NCBI GenBank assembly: GCA_030040235.1
Contig: JASHUC010000247.1
Coordinates: 1-11,922, forward strand
Reading direction: 5' to 3'
Length of the DNA: 11,922 nt
From: Gammaproteobacteria bacterium
GTDB lineage: Bacteria > Pseudomonadota > Gammaproteobacteria > Steroidobacterales > Steroidobacteraceae
Shown: positions 1-7,400 of the stretch, in pieces
Layout: the number at the start of each line of letters is the position of its first letter
Numbering within the stretch: position 1 is the stretch's first letter
Made by a program: the position numbers and the translations under genes
The notes under the pieces: generated by a model
What the model was told of the DNA's origin: nothing
Seen by the model: the letters and a program-made list of their open reading frames with translations, nothing else
The model's database searches: none

Positions 1-43
1 GGATTTTGATGAACTGTTCAAAGCGGGGTTCCGGAGCGCAGCG
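1..43 (+). other. left-edge leader, in-frame open upstream of first gene
   Basis: No separate gene is seen. The frame of the first gene stays open without a stop from base 2 up to the chosen GTG at 44, so the true start could lie upstream of the window. The stretch contains GAACTGTTC (11-19), an inverted repeat with a one-base centre, and the first copy of a 13-nt direct repeat. GGAG at 33-36 sits 7 nt before the GTG and could serve as its ribosome binding site. Confidence 0.4.
14..26 (+). repeat. 13-nt direct repeat, copy 1 (CTGTTCAAAGCGG)
   Basis: CTGTTCAAAGCGG is repeated exactly at 56-68, 42 nt downstream. Both copies are preceded by GAAC, giving GAAC-GTTC inverted arms (spacing 1 nt here, 4 nt in the second copy). 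The 9-nt core GTTCAAAGC recurs at 2815-2823 in front of the sarcosine oxidase operon. It could be an operator half-site or a chance duplication. No function is demonstrated. Confidence 0.45.
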
Positions 44-1909
44 GTGATTGAACGGCTGTTCAAAGCGGCGCGACGCATGATGTGGCCGCGGCCGCGGCCG
101 GGTCAAGCCGCCGCCGTGGCGGTCGCGTGCCTGCTTGCCGGGGCCTTCGGCCAGGCGGTTCGGGCGCAGGAGGCTCCGGCATGCCGCACGGTGCGCCTGT
201 CCGATATCGGCTGGACGGATGTGACCGCCACTACGGCCACCTTGAGCGTCCTGCTCCGCAACCTCGGCTACACCCCGCAGGTGACCGTGCTCTCGGTGCC
301 GGTGACCTACGCTTCGATGAAGAACCGCGACATCGACGTGTTCCTCGGCAACTGGATGCCCTCGATGCTCGCGGACCGCAAGTCCTACGTGGCCGAGGGC
401 TCAGTCGAGGTGATTCGGGCAAACCTCACGGGCGCGAAGTACACGCTCGCCGTCCCCGCTTACACCTACGCGCAGGGCCTGAAGAGCTTCGCCGACATTC
501 ACCGCTTCGCAGCTCCGCTCGAGCACTCGATCTACGGCATCGAGCCGGGCAACGACGGCAACCGGCTCGTGCTCGGCATGCTCAAGCAGAACCTCTTCGG
601 CCTCGGCGACTTCAAGCTCGTCGAATCGAGCGAGCAGGGCATGCTCGCCGAGGTCGAGCGGGCCTTTCGCGCTCACGCGCCGATCGTGTTTCTCGCCTGG
701 GCACCGCACCCGATGAACATGCGGTTCGATCTGCGCTATCTCTCGGGGGGTGATGCGGTCTTCGGGCCGAATTTCGGCGGCGCGAGTGTGTACACGAATA
801 CCCGCGCCGGATTGAGCGCGCAGTGCCCGAACCTCGGGCGGCTGCTGCGCAATCTCACCTTCACCGTGCGCGGCGAGAGCGAGATGATGCAAGGGATCCT
901 CGATCGGCACGAAGCGCCCGAGGCCGCCGCGACCGCCTGGATCGCGGCGCATCCGCAAGACCTCGCACGCTGGCTCGAGGGAGTGCGCACGTTCGACGGC
1001 CGGCCCGCGCTCGCTGCCTTCATGAGCCCCGCCGCGAGGCCCCGGGCGAGGAGCTTCGAGAGCTGGGTGAGCGGACACAAGATCCCGGTCGGGGTTGCGG
1101 TCACGATCGCCATCGAATTCGTCAAGTCCCATGGCCGTCTCGCCTTCGATGCCGTCTCGGCGCTCGGCGGCGGGAGCGTGGACGGCCTCACGCGGCTGCT
1201 GCGGGCGATCCCCTCCCCGCTCTTCATCCTCGCGGTCGTCGCGCTCGCCTGGGCGCTGCGCCGCTCGCTCGCGCTCTGCGCCTTCGTCGCCCTCGCGCTG
1301 CTCTTCATCATGAACCAGGGCTACTGGGTCGCGACCCTGGAGACGCTCTCGCTCGTCATGGTGGCCGTTGCGGTCTGCACGGCGATCGGCGTGCCGATCG
1401 GTATCGCAGCCGCGCATCGGCCGCGACTCGCCGCCGCGCTGCGCCCCGTTCTCGATCTCATGCAGACACTGCCCACCTTCGTTTATCTCATTCCGACCCT
1501 GGTGCTGTTCGGGCTTGGCGTCGTCCCGGGGCTCATCTCGACAATCATCTTCGCCCTGCCCGCCCCGATTCGCCTGACGCAGCTCGGAATCAGCTCCGTT
1601 CCCGAGCCGCTCAAGGAGGCGGGCGAGGCCTTCGGTGCAACGCGGCTGCAGATGCTGTGGAAAGTCGAGCTGCCGAGCGCCGCTTCCACGATCGTGGCCG
1701 GCATCACCCAGTGCATCATGCTCAGCCTCTCGATGGTCGTCATCGCCGCCCTCGTCGGAGCGGGCGGACTCGGAGTGCCGGTGGTGCGGGCGCTCAACAC
1801 GGTGCAGATCGGAATGGGCTTCGAGGCCGGCTTCGTGATCGTGCTGCTCGCCGTCATCCTCGATCGCTTGAGTCGCCCCGCGGACAAGCGGCCGGGGCCG
1901 GGGCACTGA
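44..1909 (+). CDS. fused choline/betaine ABC transporter: substrate-binding protein + permease (ChoX-ChoW type)
   Basis: This protein is predicted to bind a quaternary amine in the periplasm and to form its membrane channel. Residues about 12-41 are a signal peptide (Arg-rich n-region, hydrophobic core, V-R-A cleavage site before Q42). Residues about 47-326 are a ChoX/OpuAC-type binding domain. W57, D59, W104, Y133, N170 and W219 align, at a constant offset of 14, with the choline-box residues I recall for Sinorhizobium ChoX. C47 and C261 match its disulfide pair. Residues about 335-610 are a ProW-like permease with roughly six hydrophobic segments and the EAA loop at 525-544 (EAGEAFGA...LP). 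In most bacteria these are two genes; here the binding domain comes first. The start is uncertain: GTG 44 follows GGAG at 33-36, but ATG 77 or 80 begins right at the signal peptide. The ATPase gene follows after 1 nt. Choline rather than glycine betaine as substrate is inferred from the binding residues. The family call is firm, the exact substrate is not. Confidence 0.9.
   Translation: MIERLFKAARRMMWPRPRPGQAAAVAVACLLAGAFGQAVRAQEAPACRTVRLSDIGWTDVTATTATLSVLLRNLGYTPQVTVLSVPVTYASMKNRDIDVFLGNWMPSMLADRKSYVAEGSVEVIRANLTGAKYTLAVPAYTYAQGLKSFADIHRFAAPLEHSIYGIEPGNDGNRLVLGMLKQNLFGLGDFKLVESSEQGMLAEVERAFRAHAPIVFLAWAPHPMNMRFDLRYLSGGDAVFGPNFGGASVYTNTRAGLSAQCPNLGRLLRNLTFTVRGESEMMQGILDRHEAPEAAATAWIAAHPQDLARWLEGVRTFDGRPALAAFMSPAARPRARSFESWVSGHKIPVGVAVTIAIEFVKSHGRLAFDAVSALGGGSVDGLTRLLRAIPSPLFILAVVALAWALRRSLALCAFVALALLFIMNQGYWVATLETLSLVMVAVAVCTAIGVPIGIAAAHRPRLAAALRPVLDLMQTLPTFVYLIPTLVLFGLGVVPGLISTIIFALPAPIRLTQLGISSVPEPLKEAGEAFGATRLQMLWKVELPSAASTIVAGITQCIMLSLSMVVIAALVGAGGLGVPVVRALNTVQIGMGFEAGFVIVLLAVILDRLSRPADKRPGPGH
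56..68 (+). repeat. 13-nt direct repeat, copy 2
   Basis: Exact second copy of CTGTTCAAAGCGG. It lies inside the extreme 5' end of the first gene if the GTG at 44 is the start, or just upstream of coding sequence if ATG 77 or 80 is used. Preceding GAAC at 50-53 and GTTC at 58-61 form inverted arms around four bases. Confidence 0.45.
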
Positions 1910-1910
1910 G

Positions 1911-2804
1911 ATGAGCGCCGAAATGAGCGCAGCGATCGAGCTCTGCGGCGTGGACATCCTCTACGGCGTCTCGCGGCAGCGCCGCTCGAGCGATGCGGTG
2001 CGGCGTGTGCTCGCCGCGCTCGATGCGGGGCGCACGCGCGCCGAGATCCGCGAGCAGACCGGGATCCTAGTCGGGGTTTCGCGCGCCGATATCGCGGTCG
2101 CGCAGGGCGAGATCCATGTTCTCATGGGGCTCTCCGGGTCCGGAAAATCGACGCTGCTCAGAGCCGTGAACGGCATCATCCCGGTCGCTCGCGGACGGGT
2201 GCTGGTCAATCACGGCGAGGCGGTGATCGACATCGCCTCCTGTGACCGACGCACGCTGCGCGAGGTGCGCCGGCGGCGCATCGCGATGGTATTTCAGCAG
2301 TTTGCGCTGCTCCCATGGCGAACGGTGCGCGACAATGTCGCCTTCGGACTGGAGCTGCGCGGGGAAAACACGCGCGCGCGGCGGCGGATCGTGGATCAGC
2401 AGCTCGAGCTCGTCGGACTTGCCGAGTGGGCGAATCGATTCTGCAGCGAGCTCTCGGGCGGCATGCAGCAGCGGGTCGGGCTCGCGCGCGCGCTCGCAAC
2501 CGATGCGGACATCCTGCTGATGGACGAGCCCTTCTCCGCGCTCGATCCTCTCATCCGGCGCAAGCTCCAGGATGAGCTCCTCGCGCTGCAAACGCATGTC
2601 AAGAAGACGATCCTCTTCGTCAGTCACGACCTCGACGAGGCGCTCAAGCTCGGTGACCGCATCTCCATCCTCGAGGGCGGCCGCATCGTTCAGAGCGGAA
2701 GCGGCCGCGAGATCGTCGCGCACCCGGCCAACGAGTACGTCGCCGAGTTCGTCCGCCACGTGAACCCGAACGCGGAGATGAAGGGCGCGATCCGCAGCCC
2801 CTGA
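1911..2804 (+). CDS. choline/glycine betaine ABC transporter ATP-binding protein (ChoV/ProV-like)
   Basis: This cytoplasmic ATPase of 297 aa should power the fused permease encoded 1 nt upstream. Visible motifs are Walker A GLSGSGKST (73-81), Q-loop FQQFALLPW (128-136), signature LSGGMQQR (181-188), Walker B ILLMDEPFSALD (201-212) and switch histidine H239 in VSHDLDEA. The N-terminal region before Walker A, including the stretch around RAEIREQTGILVGV (43-56), matches ChoV/ProV proteins rather than generic ABC ATPases. The protein ends about 15 residues after the EYVAEFVRHVNP motif (275-286), so the C-terminal CBS pair used for ionic-strength sensing in ProV and OpuAA is absent. That fits a nutrient importer more than an osmotic-stress system (inference). 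The start is ATG 1911; ATG 1923 (M5) is an alternative. Co-transcription and translational coupling with the upstream gene are very likely. Confidence 0.92.
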   Translation: MSAEMSAAIELCGVDILYGVSRQRRSSDAVRRVLAALDAGRTRAEIREQTGILVGVSRADIAVAQGEIHVLMGLSGSGKSTLLRAVNGIIPVARGRVLVNHGEAVIDIASCDRRTLREVRRRRIAMVFQQFALLPWRTVRDNVAFGLELRGENTRARRRIVDQQLELVGLAEWANRFCSELSGGMQQRVGLARALATDADILLMDEPFSALDPLIRRKLQDELLALQTHVKKTILFVSHDLDEALKLGDRISILEGGRIVQSGSGREIVAHPANEYVAEFVRHVNPNAEMKGAIRSP

Positions 2805-2814
2805 TGTCGGGTCC

Positions 2815-2823
2815 GTTCAAAGC
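2815..2823 (+). repeat. third copy of GTTCAAAGC core upstream of sox operon
   Basis: GTTCAAAGC occurs 11 nt after the ATPase stop codon. I see it otherwise only in the two left-edge repeats (16-24 and 58-66). It lacks the preceding GAAC arm seen in those copies, so only the core is shared. A regulatory role is speculative. Confidence 0.3.
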
Positions 2824-2856
2824 TCGCGCCGAGCGAATACTGGTTTTGAGAAGCGC

Positions 2857-2876
2857 GCGCGGGCATCATCCCGCGC
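2857..2876 (+). terminator. GC-rich hairpin between transporter and sox operon
   Basis: GCGCGGG (2857-2863) pairs perfectly with CCCGCGC (2870-2876) around the 6-nt loop CATCAT, giving a 7-bp all-GC stem. No T-tract follows, so a classical intrinsic terminator is doubtful. It may attenuate transcription or protect the 3' end of the transporter message. It lies in the 109-nt gap 2805-2913, the longest non-coding stretch of the window. Confidence 0.35.
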
Positions 2877-2913
2877 CACCTGTCGATGTGGAGTCTCAGG
2901 GGGTCGGGCACCC

Positions 2914-4164
2914 ATGCAGCGCTTCTCGGGTCTTGCGCTCCTCTCGCGCAGCCTCTCGGGCCATCGCGGCTGGGGTCCGCAGTGGCGGCGAGCCGAGCCG
3001 CAGCAATCCTATGACGCGGTGATCTGCGGCGGCGGCGGGCACGGTCTCGGCACGGCGTACCACCTGGCCGCAGAGCATGGAATGCGGCACATCGCCGTGC
3101 TGGAGAAAGGGTGGATCGGCGGCGGCAACACCGGGCGCAATACCACCATCATCCGCTCGAACTATCTGTTCGACGAGAGCGCGCAACTCTACGACCACGC
3201 GCTCAGGCTCTGGGAGAGCCTCTCTCAGCGGCTCAACTACAACGTGATGTTCTCGCCGCGCGGCGTGATGATGCTCGCGCACAGCGTGCACGATGTGCAG
3301 ATCGCGAAGCGCCACATCCACGCAAACCGTGCGAACGGGGTCGATAACGAATGGCTCACGCCGCAGGAGGCGCGCGCGTTCTGTCCGCCGTTGACCACCG
3401 ATGAGCTTCGCTATCCGGTGCTCGGAGCGGCCCTGCAGAGGCGCGGGGGAACGGCGCGTCACGATGCCGTCGCGTGGGGCTACGCACGCGCGGCCGATGC
3501 GCTTGGCGTCGATATCATCGAGAACTGCGAGCTGACCGGCATTCGCCGCGGCGCGAGCGGTGGGATCGCCGCGGTAGAGACCAGCCGCGGTCTCATTCGC
3601 ACCCCCAAGCTCGGCGTGGCCGCGGCCGGGCACACGAGCGTCATCATGCGCCTGGCCGGAGTGCGTCTGCCGCTCGAGAGCTTCCCGCTGCAAGCGCTGG
3701 TATCGGAGCCGGTGAAGCCGGTGTTCCCCTGCGTCGTGATGTCCAACACCATCCACGCCTACGTGAGTCAGTCCGACAAGGGTGAGCTCGTCATCGGCGC
3801 CGGCACCGACGCCTACACCTCCTACACGCAGCGCGGCGCACTCTACGTGAGCAATCACGCGCTCGCGGCGGTCTGCGAGCTCTTCCCGATGTTCCGCCGG
3901 CTGCGGATGCTGCGCGCGTGGGGCGGAATCGTGGACGTGACTCCGGACCGCTCGCCGATTATCGGCAAGACGCCGGTTCCAGGGCTCTACGTCAACTGTG
4001 GATGGGGCACCGGCGGATTCAAGGCGACCCCCGGCTCGGCTCACCTGTTCGCGTGGACCATCGCTCACGATGAGCCTCACCCGATCAACGCACCGTTCAC
4101 CCTCGAGCGCTTCCGCGAGGGACGCATGATCAACGAGGCGGCCGCCGCGGCGGTCGCGCACTGA
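2914..4164 (+). CDS. soxB: sarcosine oxidase subunit beta
   Basis: This is the catalytic flavoprotein subunit of heterotetrameric sarcosine oxidase, which oxidises sarcosine (N-methylglycine) with O2 and passes the methyl carbon towards tetrahydrofolate on the alpha subunit. The length, 416 aa, is typical. The N-terminus MQRFSGLALL followed by a GHRGW motif is characteristic of SoxB. The dinucleotide-binding glycines GGGGHG lie at 39-44, and WIGGGNTGRNTTIIRSNY (67-84) is the family flavin-binding stretch. ARHDAVAWGY (181-190) carries H183, matching the histidine that covalently holds FMN in characterised SoxB proteins (from memory about 172-173 there). The C-terminal GWGTGGFKATPGS motif is intact. 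A plausible ribosome binding site AGGGGG (2898-2903) precedes ATG 2914 by 10 nt. The gene is first of the soxBDAG cluster, with soxD starting 7 nt after its stop. Confidence 0.95.
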   Translation: MQRFSGLALLSRSLSGHRGWGPQWRRAEPQQSYDAVICGGGGHGLGTAYHLAAEHGMRHIAVLEKGWIGGGNTGRNTTIIRSNYLFDESAQLYDHALRLWESLSQRLNYNVMFSPRGVMMLAHSVHDVQIAKRHIHANRANGVDNEWLTPQEARAFCPPLTTDELRYPVLGAALQRRGGTARHDAVAWGYARAADALGVDIIENCELTGIRRGASGGIAAVETSRGLIRTPKLGVAAAGHTSVIMRLAGVRLPLESFPLQALVSEPVKPVFPCVVMSNTIHAYVSQSDKGELVIGAGTDAYTSYTQRGALYVSNHALAAVCELFPMFRRLRMLRAWGGIVDVTPDRSPIIGKTPVPGLYVNCGWGTGGFKATPGSAHLFAWTIAHDEPHPINAPFTLERFREGRMINEAAAAAVAH

Positions 4165-4171
4165 CCCCGCC

Positions 4172-4459
4172 ATGCTGCTCATCGCCTGTCCCTATTGCGG
4201 CGAGCGCCCCGAGCTCGAGTTCGCCTATGGCGGCCAGGCGCACCTCGCCCGCCCGCGGGAGCCGAGCGAGCTCTCGGATGATGAATGGGCCGACTATCTG
4301 TACCGGCGCGACAACGTGAAGGGCGTCCATGCAGAGCGCTGGCGCCACGTGCACGGCTGCGGGCGTTTCTTCAACGCCCTGCGTGATACGACCTCGGACC
4401 AGTTCCTCGCGACCTACGAGATCGGGCGAGCTGCGCCGGCGGTCGAGGAAGACCGATGA
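4172..4459 (+). CDS. soxD: sarcosine oxidase subunit delta
   Basis: This small 95-aa zinc-binding structural subunit belongs to heterotetrameric sarcosine oxidase. C6 and C9 in CPYCG, plus H59 and C63 in HVHGCGRFFNALRDT, match the three-cysteine one-histidine zinc site of the family. The EFAYGG motif (16-21) and the DDEWADYLYRRDN stretch (36-48) are also typical. The start ATG lies 7 nt after the soxB stop. Its last codons overlap the soxA start in an ATGA arrangement, so translational coupling with soxA is expected. Length and motif spacing are normal and nothing appears broken. Confidence 0.95.
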   Translation: MLLIACPYCGERPELEFAYGGQAHLARPREPSELSDDEWADYLYRRDNVKGVHAERWRHVHGCGRFFNALRDTTSDQFLATYEIGRAAPAVEEDR

Positions 4460-7400
4460 GCGCCGCGGGCTTGCGCACCGCGGCCGGGGGCCGCATCGAT
4501 CGCACTCGGCCGCTGCGCTTCACCTTCGACGGCCGCCCGCACACCGGTTTCGAGGGAGATACGCTCGCCTCCGCGCTGCTCGCCAACGGCGTGCACCTCG
4601 TCGGCCGCTCGTTCAAATATCATCGGCCGCGCGGGATTCTCGCCGCAGGCTCCGAGGAGCCGAACGCGCTCGTCGCCGTGCGCCGCGATGAGGCCCGCTA
4701 CACCCCGAACCTGCGCGCAACGCAAGTCGAGCTCTACGAGGGCCTCGAAGCGGTGAGCCAGAACCGCTGGCCGAGCCTCGCGCTCGATGTGGGCGCGATC
4801 AACGATCTGCTGTCGCCCCTCATCCCTGCGGGCTTTTACTACAAGACCTTCATGTGGCCGCGAGGGGCCTGGCGCAGACTCTACGAGCCCTATATCCGCG
4901 CCGCGGCCGGTCTCGGACGGGCACCGTCGCGGCCCGACCCGGATCGCTACTCCAATCGCTTTGCCCACTGCGACGTGCTCGTCATCGGCGCAGGTCCCGC
5001 CGGCCTTGCAGCCGCATCGACCGCGGCGCAGAGCGGTGCCCGGGTGATCCTCTGCGACGAGCAGCCGGAGCTCGGCGGCGCGCTGCTCGCCGCGACGGAC
5101 ACCGCCCCGCATGCCGAGCGCATCGCGGGCCGGCCGGCCGGCGACTGGCTCAGCACGACGCTCACCGCGCTCGAGCGCGATCCGCGCGTGATGCTGCTGC
5201 CGCGGACGACGGCGTTCGGCTACTTCCCGCACAACTTCGTCGTGCTCAACGAGCGTCTGACCGACCATCTCGCGGCTCCGGATCCCCGCGCCCCGCGCGA
5301 GCGCCAGTGGCAGGTGCGGGCGCGCGAGGTCGTGCTCGCGAGCGGCGCCATCGAGCGCCCGGTCGTGTTCTCCGCAAATGACCGCCCCGGCATCATGCTC
5401 GCGGGCGCAGCGCGCACCTACCTCAATCGCTACGGCGTGCGGCCCGGGCGGCGCGCGGTTCTCGTGACGGCCGGCGATGAAGCGTATCGCGCGGCGCTCG
5501 ATCTGCACGCTGCCGGCATCTCGATCGAGCTCATCGCCGACCTGCGCGCCCAGGCCGAAGGCGCTCTGCCCGATGCCGTCCGGCGTGCCGGCATCGAGGT
5601 TCAAACGCAGAGCACCGTGCTCTCGACCGCCGGCCGGTTGCGCGTACGCCGGGTGCAGATTGCGCCGGTCGAGGCCGCAGGCACTGCAGGCACTGCAGGC
5701 ACTACAGGCACCGCAGGCACGGCCGGCCGCCCTCGCACCCTCGCCTGCGATCTCGTGCTCATGTCGGCCGGATTCACCCCGAGCGTTCATCTCTACTCGC
5801 AGTCCCGCGGCAAGCTCGCCTGGGACGAGAGGCTTCTCGCTTTCATCCCTGCAGCCCCCGCCGAGCGGGTGCGCGCGGCCGGGGCCTGTCGCGGTCTCTT
5901 CGACCTCGACTCCTGCATCGAGGACGGCGGCGAGGCGGGAGCGGCCGCGGCGCGCGCCGCGCTCAGCACACGCGGGCGGGCTCTGCCGGCACCGGCGGCC
6001 GTACCAGCGAGTGTCCGCCCGGAAACGGGGAACTCGGTTCGGAGCGCCGCCCTTTGCGCCGCCTCTCCCCTCTCGAGCTCCAAAGCCTTCGTCGACTGGC
6101 AGAACGATGTGACGGTGCGCGATCTCGAGCTCGCAACGCGGGAAGGCTTCCGCTCGATCGAGCACGTCAAGCGGTACACGACGACGGGGATGGCGACCGA
6201 TCAGGGCAAGACCTCCAATCTCAATGCGCTCGGCATCGTCGCGCGCGAGCTCGCAAGGCCGGTGCCGGAGGTGGGACTCACCACCTTCCGCATGCCGTAT
6301 ACGCCCGTGAGCTTCGGCAGCTTCGCCGGCACGGACCGCGGCGAGCTCTTCGATCCGGTACGAACCCCGCCCACTCACGAGTGGGCCGCGCGGCGCGGCG
6401 CCGCGTTCGAGGACGTGGGGCAGTGGAAGCGTGCCCGCTTCTTTCCGCAAGCGGGCGAGGACATGCATGCCGCGGTCGTGCGCGAGTGCCGCGCCGTGCG
6501 CAAGGCCTGCGGCCTCTTCGACGGCTCGACGCTCGGCAAGATCGAGGTCGTCGGACCCGATGCCGTGACTTTCATGAATCGCATGTACGTCAACAACTGG
6601 ACCAGCCTGCGCGCCGGGCGGTGCCGCTACGGAGTGCTCCTCGGGGAGGACGGCTTCATCCTCGACGACGGCGTCGCTGCACGCATCGGTGAGGACCGCT
6701 TTCACCTCACGACCACGACGGGCGGTGCCGCACGCGTGCTCGCGCTGCTCGAGGATTATCTGCAGACGGAGTGGACCGATCTGTCGGTCTGGCTCACCTC
6801 CACCACCGAGCAGTGGGCGGTGATTGCAGTGCAGGGACCGCGCGCACGGCAGGTCTTGCAGCCGCTCGTCGAGGGCATGGATATCGGCCCGCATTCGCTG
6901 CCGCACATGAGCGTCGCGACTGGAAGGATCTGCGGCGTGCCGATGCGGCTCTTCCGGGTGAGCTTCACAGGCGAGCTCGGATTCGAGGTGAACGTACCGG
7001 CAGATTTCGGGCTCGCGGTCTGGGAAGCGATCTTCGCCGCCGGCGAGCCCTACGGCATCACGCCGTACGGTACGGAGGCGATGCACGTGCTGCGCGCCGA
7101 GAAGGGCTATATCATCGTGGGCCAGGAGACCGACGGCACGGTCACTGCGGATGATGCCGGTCTCGGTTGGGCAATCGGCCAGAGCAAGCCTGACTTCGTC
7201 GGCAAGCGCTCGCTCGCGCGGCCGGCGCTCCTCGCACCGGACCGCAAGCAGCTCGTCGGCCTGCTCACGGTCGATGCGCGGACGCTCCTCGAGGAAGGCG
7301 CACAGATCGTGCGGCAGGCGGGCAAGACCCGCCCGATCGGGCATGTGACTTCCTCCTATTACAGCGCGGCGCTCGACCGGCCCATCGCGCTCGCGCTCAT

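Noticed and set aside
1020..1080. Possible sequencing frameshift or lost stop that artificially joined choX and choW
   Set aside because: The junction codes smoothly in one frame from the end of the binding domain into the ChoW-like N-terminal region, with no homopolymer run or duplicated start/stop remnant; kept as a check, not called as an error.
401..1957. 518-aa minus-strand open frame opposite the importer fusion
   Set aside because: Its translation is charged low-complexity sequence with no family resemblance; the + strand has signal peptide, binding and permease domains.
2896..4182. 428-aa minus-strand open frame opposite soxB
   Set aside because: It is an antisense shadow of a strongly conserved gene.
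4515..4770. Possible 2Fe-2S ferredoxin domain at the SoxA N-terminus
   Set aside because: The fold-like sequence is present but contains no cysteines, so it cannot hold a cluster; this is normal for sarcosine oxidase alpha subunits.
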